Of a stretch of 64,000 bases of DNA, positions 49,308-57,528 are shown in pieces. The stretch is from positions 4,922,151 to 4,986,150 of the forward strand of contig NZ_JAPNJW010000002.1 in the NCBI RefSeq assembly GCF_026626745.1. The letters run 5' to 3'. Under the pieces are notes generated by a model. The model had not been told where the DNA came from. It saw only the letters and a program-made list of their open reading frames with translations, and did not search any database. Both the position numbers and the translations under genes were made by a program. Source of the stretch: Nannocystis sp. RBIL2 (lineage in GTDB: Bacteria; Myxococcota_A; Polyangia; Nannocystales; Nannocystaceae). How positions within the stretch are numbered: the first letter of the stretch is position 1; every line of letters starts with the position of its first letter.

Positions 49308-50435
49308 GTGATCGACGAGCTGCTCGCGCTGGACCGCACGCCCCTCGACCCGCGCGTGCGGGAGGCTTGCGCCGCGGCTCTCGTCGCGCGTGGCGACCCT
49401 CGCGGCCGCTTCCTCGCCCTCGACGCCGAGCTGGCCGGGACGCCGACGCGCGCCCCTCGCCCGCTCGTCTACCGCCCGACGAGCAAAGAACCCCAGACTG
49501 AATTCGGACCCCGCCAGACCGCGCTGGACGAGCTCGCGCGCACCCTCGATCCCGCCTGGCTCGCCCGGGTGGGCGCCCTCAGCCACCGCCGCATGCACCC
49601 CTGGAGACCGCCCAGGCGCCCAGGCGAGCCGCCCACGATGCTCCCGGGCGCGCTGCGGGAGGTCGACCTGAAGCCGCCGCCGGCGAGGTTGGCCCTCGAC
49701 AACGTCGCCGCGACGCTGCTGCAATCGCTGCGCTGGGCGCTCCCCGGTCCGGTGACGGAGATCGCGGTGCACGGCGGCGGCGACGAATGGAACGCCTGGG
49801 TGTACCCGATCTACTGGTGTACGCGCCCACCTGGTCGCGACACTGATGACAGGCCGCAAATCGTGGAATTGCGCGTACCGCCGCCCGATCGCCTGCGCGC
49901 GATTCGACTGATTCGCGAGATCACCGGTTGCAACCTGCGGACCGCGAGGGATCGGCTGGACCAGCCGCCGTGCGTGCTCCTCGAGACGCACGACGACGCC
50001 CAGGTCGAAGCGATGATCGACCGAGTCGCCGCCGCGGGGGGCCAGGCGGCCGTCCGCGGCGAGGATCTGCCGCCCGGAGAGACTCCGGTCCTCGCCGAAG
50101 GGGTCTCGTTGCTCGAGGCTGGGGACCCGACCGAGGTGGTCTTGCGGGCGGACGCGGAGGGCCTGGAAGTGCGGAAGTTCGCCATCCGCTGGACCCACCC
50201 GCACAAGAACGAGCGAGCCCACGTCCTGCGAGCGCGCTGGCTCTGGAGCGAGCTGCCCGCCGATCCCGCGGAACGAATCGAAGCGGTGCGCCCGACCATC
50301 GAAGCAGTCGTGGCCGAGCGGCGCGCATCCTTCGTCGCCTGTCGCCTCTGCCACCGGCTCACGCCCCCGGAGTGGCGATTCGGGCCTGACGCGTGCTCGT
50401 CGTGCGCCGAGAAGCACCTCGGCGTGGTGTACTGA
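49308..50435 (+). CDS. Hypothetical protein with ribosomal L7/L12-like segment and C-terminal zinc ribbon
   Basis: A 375-residue soluble protein. GTG 49308 gives MIDELLALDRTPLDPRVREA, similar to the short TIGR02996-type module of myxobacterial proteins (ALVARGDPRGRFLALDAEL). Residues 195-250 closely follow the C-terminal domain of ribosomal protein L7/L12: RAIRLIREITGCNLRTARD, then AAGGQAAV. The end has two CxxC pairs (Cys345/348 and Cys363/366), a zinc-ribbon. L7/L12-like domains recruit translation GTPases in ribosomes; here the module is embedded in an unrelated protein. No partner gene is evident. The start is uncertain because open frame continues upstream. Confidence 0.78.
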   Translation: MIDELLALDRTPLDPRVREACAAALVARGDPRGRFLALDAELAGTPTRAPRPLVYRPTSKEPQTEFGPRQTALDELARTLDPAWLARVGALSHRRMHPWRPPRRPGEPPTMLPGALREVDLKPPPARLALDNVAATLLQSLRWALPGPVTEIAVHGGGDEWNAWVYPIYWCTRPPGRDTDDRPQIVELRVPPPDRLRAIRLIREITGCNLRTARDRLDQPPCVLLETHDDAQVEAMIDRVAAAGGQAAVRGEDLPPGETPVLAEGVSLLEAGDPTEVVLRADAEGLEVRKFAIRWTHPHKNERAHVLRARWLWSELPADPAERIEAVRPTIEAVVAERRASFVACRLCHRLTPPEWRFGPDACSSCAEKHLGVVY

Positions 50436-50521
50436 ATGCTGGCTTCACCCGGCTTGACGCGGGAGCGCTCGGCAATGAGGCCCGCTGTACGACCGAGCGT
50501 CCTCGATGGTATCTTCCCGCC

Positions 50522-50776
50522 ATGCCCACGGAATCCGCCCTGTTCATCGCTCGCCGTGGCTGGTCGTCGGTGCTCAAGAAGACGAGCCATGTCTACGTCG
50601 CGTGGTGCGAGGCGCGTGACGACGAGTTCGTCGATTACGAAGAGAATTGGCGCCCGTTCCCCGAGCTCTTGCCGTTCCGACGGTGGGAGTCCAGTCTCCA
50701 GGACACCGAGCTAGCCACGCTCGTGGCCTTGGTGCGGGGCGAGCCGCCGTGCTGTGACGCCCCGCCAATGATGTGA
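50522..50776 (+). CDS. Small hypothetical protein
   Basis: 84 residues: MPTESALFIARRGWSSVLKK at the start, rich in Trp (four) and acidic residues in the middle, with two adjacent Cys near the end (PPCCDAPPMM). Not recognised. It begins 86 bases after the previous stop and is read in the same direction. No clear ribosome binding site is seen (GGTATCTTCCCGCC before the ATG), so its reality rests on codon composition and lack of a better frame. Confidence 0.5.
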   Translation: MPTESALFIARRGWSSVLKKTSHVYVAWCEARDDEFVDYEENWRPFPELLPFRRWESSLQDTELATLVALVRGEPPCCDAPPMM

Positions 50777-51073
50777 GCGCACGATCCGGCAGTAACGGGC
50801 AGCGATTCGTAATACGCGCTCGCCGTCGAATGCCACGAACCGCTCCTCTCCTCATTCGCTAGCTCGCTGCCGCTCCGCTGTCTTCCGCGTCGGGCCCCTC
50901 CGCCACGGCGCGATTCCGCCCATGCGCGCGACACCGCCCCGCGCGCATTTTCCCGTCCCCAGCGCGCCGAAATTTTAAGAAGACTCCTTGCGCCTTCGTA
51001 AACGCCCTGCCATGGTTCTTTGACCCGATGACCGGATTTCAAATTTGGTCACGAGGTCAAGGAGACCCTCGAA
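50777..51073 (+). promoter_or_regulatory. Region upstream of the TetR-P450 operon
   Basis: No gene is seen in these 297 bases. The last 60 bases are AT-rich and contain TTGACC (51020-51025) and the 23-bp imperfect palindrome at 51029-51051. Confidence 0.5.
51029..51051. promoter_or_regulatory. Candidate operator of the TetR-P450 operon
   Basis: A 23-bp imperfect palindrome with nine of eleven pairs matched: outer arms TGACC/GGTCA and inner arms ATTT/AAAT around a central C. It lies 22 bases before the tetR start codon and directly downstream of a TTGACC box, the position expected for autorepression. Confidence 0.55.
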
Positions 51074-51766
51074 GTGGCCGAACGCCCGCAGGACAGCGCC
51101 AACCGCGCAGACCGTATTCTCGACGCCGCCGGCGTGCTGCTTTTGCGGCTCGGCTATCGCAAGGTCACCATCGAGGACGTCGCGAAGCAGGCCGATGTCG
51201 GCAAGGGCACCGTCTACTTGCATTGGCGCAGCAAGGAGGCGCTCTTCACCGCCCTGGTGATGCGGGCCTCCATCGAGTTGACCGAGGAATTGCTCGCGCG
51301 GCTGCGCGCCGATCCATTCGAGGTGTTGCCGCACCGATTCGTCCGCTCCTCGTACCTCGCGGCGGTGCGGCGGCCGGTCATGTTCGCTTTGCTGACCGGC
51401 GACACCGAGCTGCTCGGCAAGCTGAGCCAGGGACCGCTGCGCCAGATCAAGCTGCAATCCGGGACGCACTACTCGCAGATGATGATCGCGCGCGGCCTCC
51501 TGCGCGGCGACATCCCGCACATCGATTACACGATGCGGGCCGCGATCCTCGGCTTCTACCTGCTCGAGCACCTCGACCGTGAAGCCACCAATTTCGCCGC
51601 GGAGGCCAAGGCCGACGCGATCGCGCACGTCGTCCGGCACGGCTTCGAGCCGGCCGGCGTGCCAGATCCGTCGGTCGTCGCCGACGCGGCGGCGGAGCTC
51701 GCCGCGCTGCTCGAGGGCTTCCTCTCGCGCGGTCGCGTGTGGATCTACGAAGGAAGGATACCATGA
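51074..51766 (+). CDS. TetR-family regulator paired with a cytochrome P450
   Basis: A 230-residue TetR protein: DNA-binding helix-turn-helix in KVTIEDVAKQADVGKGTVYL followed by HWRSKEALF, then an all-helical ligand domain. The start is GTG 51074 with AAGGAGA about 9 bases upstream. The stop overlaps the ATG of the P450 gene, so regulator and enzyme are made together. The palindrome at 51029-51051 is the likely autoregulatory site. The inducer is probably the P450 substrate or a related hydrophobic compound (inference). Confidence 0.9.
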   Translation: MAERPQDSANRADRILDAAGVLLLRLGYRKVTIEDVAKQADVGKGTVYLHWRSKEALFTALVMRASIELTEELLARLRADPFEVLPHRFVRSSYLAAVRRPVMFALLTGDTELLGKLSQGPLRQIKLQSGTHYSQMMIARGLLRGDIPHIDYTMRAAILGFYLLEHLDREATNFAAEAKADAIAHVVRHGFEPAGVPDPSVVADAAAELAALLEGFLSRGRVWIYEGRIP

Positions 51767-52968
51767 CGAACGTCGCTGATACGTGGGGCATCAACCCGCA
51801 GCAGTTTTGGCTGCGCGGGCAAACACCGGACAAGCCCGTGAGCTACGACCCGGCCACCGGCATGTGGAACGTGTACGGCTACGCGGAGACCGTCCACATC
51901 CTCGGCAATCCGGCCACCTTCTCCTCCGACACCCTGCGGGTCTTGCCCGAGAGCATCTTGCGCCGGGGCAAGGACATGCGCGAGGGCAACCTGGTCCAGA
52001 TGGACGAGCCGGACCACAAGAAGCTGCGCCGGCTCGTCAGCGAGGCCTTCACCCCGAAGGTCGTCGCCGACCTCGAGCCGCGGATCGCCGCGCTCACGCA
52101 CGAGCTGCTCGACGCCGCGGCCCAGCGCGGGCGCATGGAGCTGGTCGCCGACCTCGCCTACCCGCTGCCGGTGATCGTCATCGCCGACCTGCTCGGGGTG
52201 CCGAGCAGCGACCGCCACCTGTTCAAGCAATGGGTCGACAAGATGCTCGAGTACTCCGGTCAGTTCTCGCTGGTGAAGCAGAGCGCCGAGCAGGACCGGG
52301 CGATGGAGATCGTGTTCGAGCAGCGGCAACTCCTCCTCGACTACCTCGAGGGCCACGCCAAGGAGCGTCTGCAGCGGCCGCGCGAGGACCTGCTGACGAA
52401 GTTGGTCCACGCCGAAGTCGACGGCGAGCGTCTCACCACCACCGAGGTCGTCAACTTCGCCAACATCCTGCTGGTCGCCGGGCACATCACGACGACGATG
52501 CTGCTCGGCAACACCGTCCTGTGCCTCGACGCCCACCCCGAGCACCTCGCCCGCGTCCGCGCCGACCGCCGGGCGCTGCCGGGCGCGATCGAGGAGTCCC
52601 TGCGCTTCCTCAGCCCGTTCGCCGCGGTCGGTCGCGCCACCCATACCGAGACCGAGCTCGGCGGCGAGCGGATCCCCGCCGACAAGCTGCTGATGGTGTG
52701 GATCGCCGCGGCCAACCGCGACGAGCGGCAGTTCGCCCGCCCCGACGAGTATGACCCGACCCGCGATCCCAACCCGCACATCGCCTTCGGCCGCGGGATC
52801 CACTTCTGCCTCGGCGCGCCGCTGGCCCGGCTCGAGGGTCGCGTCGCGCTCGACATCCTGCTCGATCGCTTCCCCGACCTGCGCACCGACCCCGACGCGC
52901 GCCCGGAGTTCATCCCCAGCCCGAACATGACCGGGGTGCGCAAGCTGCCGCTGCTGCTCGGATCGTGA
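51763..52968 (+). CDS. Cytochrome P450
   Basis: A 401-residue soluble bacterial P450. The I-helix oxygen-binding segment is LLVAGHITTTMLL, the K-helix EESLRF gives the ExxR pair, and the haem loop is FGRGIHFCLGAPLARLE with the thiolate ligand Cys349. AAGGAAGG precedes the ATG, which overlaps the tetR stop. The sequence resembles the CYP107/CYP105-like class of actinobacterial and myxobacterial enzymes that hydroxylate macrolides, fatty acids or xenobiotics, but substrate cannot be assigned. No ferredoxin or ferredoxin reductase is adjacent. Confidence 0.94.
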   Translation: MTNVADTWGINPQQFWLRGQTPDKPVSYDPATGMWNVYGYAETVHILGNPATFSSDTLRVLPESILRRGKDMREGNLVQMDEPDHKKLRRLVSEAFTPKVVADLEPRIAALTHELLDAAAQRGRMELVADLAYPLPVIVIADLLGVPSSDRHLFKQWVDKMLEYSGQFSLVKQSAEQDRAMEIVFEQRQLLLDYLEGHAKERLQRPREDLLTKLVHAEVDGERLTTTEVVNFANILLVAGHITTTMLLGNTVLCLDAHPEHLARVRADRRALPGAIEESLRFLSPFAAVGRATHTETELGGERIPADKLLMVWIAAANRDERQFARPDEYDPTRDPNPHIAFGRGIHFCLGAPLARLEGRVALDILLDRFPDLRTDPDARPEFIPSPNMTGVRKLPLLLGS

Positions 52969-52999
52969 GCCGCAGCGCGCGCTCCATGCAATGATGGGG

Positions 53000-53028
53000 C
53001 GCTGCCGGACCCGAGCGGTCCGGCAGCG
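53000..53028. terminator. Strong hairpin between convergent genes
   Basis: A perfect 12-bp stem (CGCTGCCGGACC / GGTCCGGCAGCG) with a 5-base loop sits between the P450 gene and the convergent lipoprotein gene. It can serve both strands. No T-run follows. Confidence 0.6.
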
Positions 53029-53039
53029 TGACGCGGGCG

Positions 53040-53660
53040 TCACTCGTTGACGATGATCTCGTACTGAGTGTACGCCGGCAACGTCGGGCAATCGGGGTTG
53101 TCCATCGTCGGCCCCGCCGCGAGCGAGAAGTCGAACGACCCCGCGATCGTCGGCGTACCGGCGAGGATGCCGGTCTCGACGGTGAACTCGAGCCCCGCGG
53201 GCAGCTCGCCCTCCGGCGTCCAGGTCGTGTTGTCCTCGAGCCCCGGCACCGTGAAGGCGATCTCGACCGCCACGCCGACGGTCAGCGGCTCGATGCTCTG
53301 CGGCTCGATCGGCGGCAAGAAGTTCTCGCACCCCTGGCTCGTGGTCAGCGTGTCAATCGTCGTGTCCGTCGTCGTCGTTGCGGTCTCGGTCTCGCCGACG
53401 GTCGGGTCCGTGGTCGTGTCGCTGGTGGTCGCGGTCTCGCTCACGTCCGTGGTCTCGCCCGTGCTCGTGGGCTCGCTCGTGCTCGTGGGCTCGCTCGTAC
53501 CGGCCGTCGGATCGTCGGTGGCGGTGCCGGTGGTCGTGCTAGTGTCCGCGTCGGTGCTCTTCTCGGTGTCGGGTCCGCAAGCGACGAGCGCCAGGCCCAG
53601 CATCCATGCGCACTTGCGCGAAGGAGTCGTGATGTTCTCGAGTAAGAAAAAGCGATTCAT
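53040..53660 (-). CDS. Lipoprotein with Thr-rich linker and Ig-like (He_PIG) domain
   Basis: A 206-residue lipoprotein: signal KCAWMLGLALVACGP, then a Thr/Ser/Asp/Glu linker of about 75 residues with repeats such as TSEPTSTSEPTSTGE, then one Ig-like domain. The domain carries the He_PIG pattern (ELPAGLEFTVETGILAGTPT followed by SFDFSLAAG). He_PIG domains are adhesion or cell-surface folds. The start is ATG 53660. It is a single gene converging on the P450 gene. Confidence 0.82.
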   Translation of the reverse strand: MNRFFLLENITTPSRKCAWMLGLALVACGPDTEKSTDADTSTTTGTATDDPTAGTSEPTSTSEPTSTGETTDVSETATTSDTTTDPTVGETETATTTTDTTIDTLTTSQGCENFLPPIEPQSIEPLTVGVAVEIAFTVPGLEDNTTWTPEGELPAGLEFTVETGILAGTPTIAGSFDFSLAAGPTMDNPDCPTLPAYTQYEIIVNE

Positions 53661-53844
53661 GCGAGTGCGTCTAGCACGCGCGCAAGGAAGGGTCGAGCCG
53701 CGCGCCCCCTGGCGACCTGCGAGCAATCTCCACTTCGCTCCCGCGCCCCTGCGACGTTTTCCGTGATCCGCGGACTCGCGTCGTCGGCCTCGGTGAGCGC
53801 CTCACCCCGCGTCTGCCGGCAGCGGCTCGTTATTTTTGTCGCGA

Positions 53845-54510
53845 TCAGCCGCGCTTCTTCCTCGTCGCCTTGCGCCCCACGCCGCCATCGCGCAGCAGCG
53901 CCGACGTCAGCATCCCTGCCAGCCACTCCTGCCAGCGATCGGCCGACCAGCCGCGCTCGAGCACCAGCAGGCGGAACAGCTCGCGGTTCGTCAGCGCCCA
54001 GAACACGTCGCGCGCAGCCTCGACGTCGAGGTCCTCGCGCAGCTGCCCCGCCTCGGCCAGCGCCTCGATGACCCCGCGCTGGGCCTCGCGGCGATCGAGC
54101 TCGCCCTCGCGCTCGAGCGCCGCCAGCTCGGGCGCCACCACTCCGACCCCGCGCAACAGCTCGAGCTCCGCGCGCTCGCCCTCGTAGACGGTGCGGGCGA
54201 TCTTCGCCGCGAACGCCAGCCGCTCCGCCGGCTCCTCGGTCGTCAGCGCGGCCGTCACCGCCGTCTCGTACGCCGGCCCGAACCGCCCCTGATTGATCAG
54301 CTCCGCCACGATCCCGCGCTTCGAGCCGAACGCCGCGTACACCGTCGGCGCGGCCACTCCAGCGGCGCGGGCGATCGCGTCGATCGTCGTGTCCTCGTAG
54401 CCGTGCGCCGCCAGCAGCGTGCGCGCGGCCGCGAGGATCTGCTGCCGCGTCGCGTCGGCCTGGCGGCGGCGCGCGGGCGAGTGATACGGACGGGCTTCGG
54501 GCTTCGCCAT
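53845..54510 (-). CDS. TetR-family regulator of the SnoaL-SDR operon
   Basis: A 221-residue TetR protein: a basic N-terminal extension, the DNA-binding part EDTTIDAIARAAGVAAPTVY followed by AAFGSKRGIVAEL, and a helical ligand domain. It is the last gene of a three-gene operon (SnoaL-like, SDR, tetR), 40 bases after the SDR stop. A perfect 19-bp palindrome in front of the first gene (55676-55694) is the natural candidate for its binding site. The C-terminus is Lys/Arg-rich (KATRKKRG). Confidence 0.9.
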   Translation of the reverse strand: MAKPEARPYHSPARRRQADATRQQILAAARTLLAAHGYEDTTIDAIARAAGVAAPTVYAAFGSKRGIVAELINQGRFGPAYETAVTAALTTEEPAERLAFAAKIARTVYEGERAELELLRGVGVVAPELAALEREGELDRREAQRGVIEALAEAGQLREDLDVEAARDVFWALTNRELFRLLVLERGWSADRWQEWLAGMLTSALLRDGGVGRKATRKKRG

Positions 54511-54550
54511 CGCGTCGTCTCGGCGCGGCCACCATACCGCAGCCGCGGCG

Positions 54551-55186
54551 TCAGTATGCGACCTCGACCAGCGCGCCGACGGTCGCTCGGTCGTCGAGGT
54601 GCGCCAGCATGTAGTCCGCGAGGTCCGCGCGAGAGATCGTCGTCGCTCGCGCGAGCGGCGTGTCGATCGCGTAACGGTAGCGGCCGAGCCGCCGCCCGTT
54701 CGTCAGCCGCGGCGGCCGCACGATCGTCCACTCGAGCGAGCTCTGGCGCAGCCTCGCCTCCATCGCCCGCAGATCGTCGAACGGGTGGCTCAGCAGCGGC
54801 TGCAGCACGTGGCGCATGAACATGCGCAGCGGCCACGACTGCAGCGCGCCGTCGCCGAGCCCGAGCGCCGAGACGCAGCTGATCCGCCGCACCCCGCAGC
54901 GCTCCATCGCCGCCAGCATGTGGCTCACGCCGTCGCGGCAGATCGTCGTCGGCGCGCGCGAGCTGCCGGCGCCCAGCGCCGACACCACCGCGTCATGACC
55001 CGCGATCGCCGCCTCGACGTCGTCCGCGTTCGCCACGTCGCCGCGGCGCACCGTGAGCCGCGCGTGTCGCAGCGCGATCGCCTCGAGTCGGCGCGCCACC
55101 GCAGTCACGGTGTGCCCGGCCTGCAGCGCTTGCTCGACGAGCCGCTCGCCCGTGCCGCCCGTCGCGCCGAATACCACGAGTCTCAT
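54551..55186 (-). CDS. NAD(P)H-binding atypical SDR family protein
   Basis: A 211-residue protein with the nucleotide-binding loop GATGGTGERLVEQAL of atypical short-chain dehydrogenases (NmrA/BVR-B-like, PF13460). GGAGG lies 6 bases before the ATG. Its start overlaps the stop of the SnoaL-like gene (TGATG). Family members act as NAD(P)H sensors, flavin or biliverdin reductases, or quinone reductases. The classical YxxxK pair is not in its usual place, as expected for this group. Substrate unknown. Confidence 0.9.
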   Translation of the reverse strand: MRLVVFGATGGTGERLVEQALQAGHTVTAVARRLEAIALRHARLTVRRGDVANADDVEAAIAGHDAVVSALGAGSSRAPTTICRDGVSHMLAAMERCGVRRISCVSALGLGDGALQSWPLRMFMRHVLQPLLSHPFDDLRAMEARLRQSSLEWTIVRPPRLTNGRRLGRYRYAIDTPLARATTISRADLADYMLAHLDDRATVGALVEVAY

Positions 55187-55671
55187 CACGACCCTCCGTG
55201 CGGCTGCGGCGGCCCGCTCTGCACCCACGATTCGGCGATCTTGCCACCCGCCATGCGGTACATCGACATAGCCGGCACCACCACCGCCGCGCCGCTCGGC
55301 GGAGCGCCGCGGAACGGCTCGACGTGCCGCCCGAACAGCTTCCACCGCACCGCCACCCGGTCGCCCTCGGCCATCGCGTCCTCGACCACGAACCGCGGCC
55401 CCTCGAAGGTCTTTCTCAAAAACGCAGCCCCCGCGGCCATGCCCGCGGGCCCGCCGATCCCGTTGTTCGTGTTGACGAACTCCGCCGCGATCAGCTCGGG
55501 CAAGACTTGATCTTGCCCCCCGTTCAAGACCTCGTCGAACAAGCGCAACACCGCCGCCTTGTTGGCGGCCGCCACCTCGGTCCCGGACATCGCAACCTCC
55601 TCGCTGCAGGCCGACAGGCACAGCACGACGGCGAGGGCCTGCAGCCTGCCGGACGTGGTGAAGATGAGCAT
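55186..55671 (-). CDS. SnoaL-like/ester cyclase family lipoprotein
   Basis: A 161-residue protein. ATG 55671 gives a lipoprotein signal LQALAVVLCLSACSEE. The mature part has the SnoaL/NTF2-like cone pattern: AAVLRLFDEVLNGGQDQVLP, then FVVEDAMAEGDRVAVRWKL and IAESWV. Many such proteins are listed as ester cyclases, but a fold-only call is safer. The open frame continues three codons to TTG 55680. The 19-bp palindrome begins 5 bases upstream of the ATG, so the leader is very short or absent. First gene of the operon. Confidence 0.82.
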   Translation of the reverse strand: MLIFTTSGRLQALAVVLCLSACSEEVAMSGTEVAAANKAAVLRLFDEVLNGGQDQVLPELIAAEFVNTNNGIGGPAGMAAGAAFLRKTFEGPRFVVEDAMAEGDRVAVRWKLFGRHVEPFRGAPPSGAAVVVPAMSMYRMAGGKIAESWVQSGPPQPHGGS

Positions 55672-55675
55672 GCAG

Positions 55676-55694
55676 AACAATATTCAATATTGTT
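55676..55694. promoter_or_regulatory. Perfect 19-bp palindrome upstream of the SnoaL-SDR-TetR operon
   Basis: AACAATATT - C - AATATTGTT, in an AT-rich patch that also contains TATAAA and TTGACT on the minus strand. It overlaps any plausible promoter and lies directly before the start codon. This is the expected arrangement for the TetR protein encoded at the end of the same operon. Confidence 0.65.
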
Positions 55695-55778
55695 TTATAA
55701 AGTCAAATGTTCGATTTCGCTCGCATCCGAGATCGATTCCGCGCCTCCGACCGCGTCATATTTTCTGTCCCTGAGAAC

Positions 55779-55794
55779 ATGTCCATACAGACAT
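55779..55794. repeat. ATGTC-N6-GACAT stem-loop after the DUF6640-like gene
   Basis: ATGTC-CATACA-GACAT in the short gap between two minus-strand genes, 10 bases downstream of the stop at 55805. One member of the recurrent stem-loop family of this window. Confidence 0.5.
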
Positions 55795-55804
55795 CCATCG
55801 CCCC

Positions 55805-56224
55805 TCAGCGCCCGCGCCGACTCCACACCCAGCTCACCGCCAGCAGCCCGACGAACACCGCGTCGCCCCACGCCTGATTGAGCGTCAGGCCGCCGACCCG
55901 CGGCAACCTCCCCGCGAACTCCGGATCGATCACAGTAGTCCCGGGAAACAACAGCGCCGACGCCTGCGTGAGCCAGTAGATCGCCAGCACCATCAACCCC
56001 GGCACGAACCGCCCCGGTCGCCACAGCCACACCAGCCCGAGCAGCCCGAGCGCCCCGCCGAGCGCCATCGTGTGCGCGCTGTGGAACTTCGCGTGGCCGC
56101 TCCATTGAGGATTATAAAGATGGGTCGCGTTCCAGTCGGCCGCGAACGGCAGCACGATCGTCAGCAGCGCGACCACGCTGGCCAGCACGCGCGGGGCCCT
56201 CGCTCGCATCGTCGAGTCTTCCAT
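55805..56224 (-). CDS. Small four-helix membrane protein (DUF6640-like)
   Basis: A 139-residue protein with four membrane helices. The conserved loop ADWNATHLYNPQWSGHAKFH followed by SAHTMALGGALG matches a family I recall as DUF6640 (His-containing loops between helices 1 and 2). ATG 56224 has AAGG 8 bases upstream. It is divergent from the AraC gene with 52 bases between the starts, so the AraC protein may control it. Function unknown. Confidence 0.78.
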   Translation of the reverse strand: MEDSTMRARAPRVLASVVALLTIVLPFAADWNATHLYNPQWSGHAKFHSAHTMALGGALGLLGLVWLWRPGRFVPGLMVLAIYWLTQASALLFPGTTVIDPEFAGRLPRVGGLTLNQAWGDAVFVGLLAVSWVWSRRGR

Positions 56225-56276
56225 GCGTTGAGCCTTAGCGCGGCCCGCCTGGACGCTCCATGATACGCTGTGCGCC

Positions 56277-57281
56277 ATGGTTGATGCAGCGTCCAGCCAT
56301 CCGCCCGCCGATCCGCTCGCCGGCGTGCTCGACCTCGTGCGCCTGCGCGGCACCGTGCTCGGGGTCGCCGAGCTCGGCGCGCCGTGGGGCCTGCGCTCGC
56401 CCGGCTTCGAGGACCTCGCTGTCCACATCGTCGTGCGGGGCGGCGCTCACCTCGAGCTCGAGGGTCGCCGCCACAGCCTGGCCCTGCGCGCCGGCGACGT
56501 CGCCCTCGTCGCAGCCGGTCAGGTCCACGCGATCCGCGACGCCCCGCGCAGCGGCGTGGTCTCGTTCCGCCGGCTCCGCCGCGCGCCGCGGGTCGACAGC
56601 CGCACCGTGCGCTGGGGCGGCGACGGCCCGCGCACCACTCTGGTCGTCGGCTGCCTCGAGCTCGACGCGGCCGGCCGCGACCTCCTCACCGCCGCGCTGC
56701 CGCCGGTGGTCCACCTGCCCGCCGAAGCCGCCAGCGCCGGCCAGCTCGGCCTCGTGCATGCGCTCGCCGGCGAGGTCGCCCGCCCCGGCCTCGGCGCCGA
56801 GCCGGTGCTCACGCGCCTCGCCGAGCTGCTGTTCATCCAGGCGCTGCGCACCTGCATCGCCGCCGGCACCGCCGAGCACGGCTGGCTGCGCGCCCTCGCC
56901 GACCCGGCCATCGCCCGCGCGCTCGCTGCAGTGCACGCCGACCCCGGCGCCGACTGGACCGTCGCCGCCCTGGCCGCCCGCGCCGGCATGTCGCGCTCGG
57001 CCTTCGCCCCCGCGTTCCACCGCCTCGTCGGCGAGCCGCCCCTGGCCTACGTCACCACCTGGCGCATGCGCACCGCCGCCCGCGCCCTCGAGCAAGACGC
57101 CGCAGTCAGCCTCAAGGAGCTGGCCGCCCGCGTCGGCTACGGCTCCGACGAAGCCTTCAGCCGCGCCTTTAAAAATTGGGCCGGCGCCCCGCCGGGCCAG
57201 TACCGCCGCGCCGCCCGCGAGGCCAAAGTCGAGGCCCGCCCGCATCACCGCGGCCTCGGCCCCGACGAGCCGCGGCGATGA
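56277..57281 (+). CDS. AraC-family regulator with cupin sensor domain
   Basis: A 334-residue protein. The N-terminal half has the cupin_6-type sensor pattern (HIVVRGGAHLELEGR, then LRAGDVALVAAGQVHAI), and the C-terminal 100 residues form two helix-turn-helix units: WTVAALAARAGMSRSAFAP and VSLKELAARVGYGSDEAFSR, followed by FKNWAGAPPGQYRR. This subgroup (RCS/YkgA-like) often regulates adjacent oxidoreductase or membrane genes. It is divergent from the DUF6640-like gene, 52 bases apart, the probable target. Confidence 0.92.
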   Translation: MVDAASSHPPADPLAGVLDLVRLRGTVLGVAELGAPWGLRSPGFEDLAVHIVVRGGAHLELEGRRHSLALRAGDVALVAAGQVHAIRDAPRSGVVSFRRLRRAPRVDSRTVRWGGDGPRTTLVVGCLELDAAGRDLLTAALPPVVHLPAEAASAGQLGLVHALAGEVARPGLGAEPVLTRLAELLFIQALRTCIAAGTAEHGWLRALADPAIARALAAVHADPGADWTVAALAARAGMSRSAFAPAFHRLVGEPPLAYVTTWRMRTAARALEQDAAVSLKELAARVGYGSDEAFSRAFKNWAGAPPGQYRRAAREAKVEARPHHRGLGPDEPRR

Positions 57282-57528
57282 CTACGACCTGTCCCTCGGG
57301 ACATTCATGATACTTCCCACCGATGTCCCTGTATCGACATTTCCGAATGACGCCACAGTAGCAATGTTCCGGACCGTCCGGTCCTGACGCCCGGCGTTCG
57401 CAAATGGGACTGGACCGTCCGGTCTCGGGATCGTGGCCGCAAGACCGCGACACAGGCAATTCGTGCTGCGCCCGGGAACCACCGCCAATGCGCGCTGTCC
57501 GGACCGCGATGACTCTCCGGTGGTTCCC
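57282..57528 (+). promoter_or_regulatory. Regulatory region of the ABC exporter operon
   Basis: No gene is seen. The region holds a TGTCC-CTCG-GGACA hairpin (57290-57303), the 13-mer GGACCGTCCGGTC twice (57371-57383 and 57412-57424, 41 bases apart), GTCCGGAC (57497-57504), and an 11-bp inverted repeat GGGAACCACCG / CGGTGGTTCCC (57474-57484 and 57518-57528). The right arm of that repeat ends on the base before the ATG, where a ribosome binding site would be expected. Confidence 0.6.

Noticed and set aside
48994..49311. 105-codon plus-strand open frame upstream of the L7/L12-like gene
   Set aside because: No ribosome binding site, no recognisable domain and low-complexity end; not supported as a gene.
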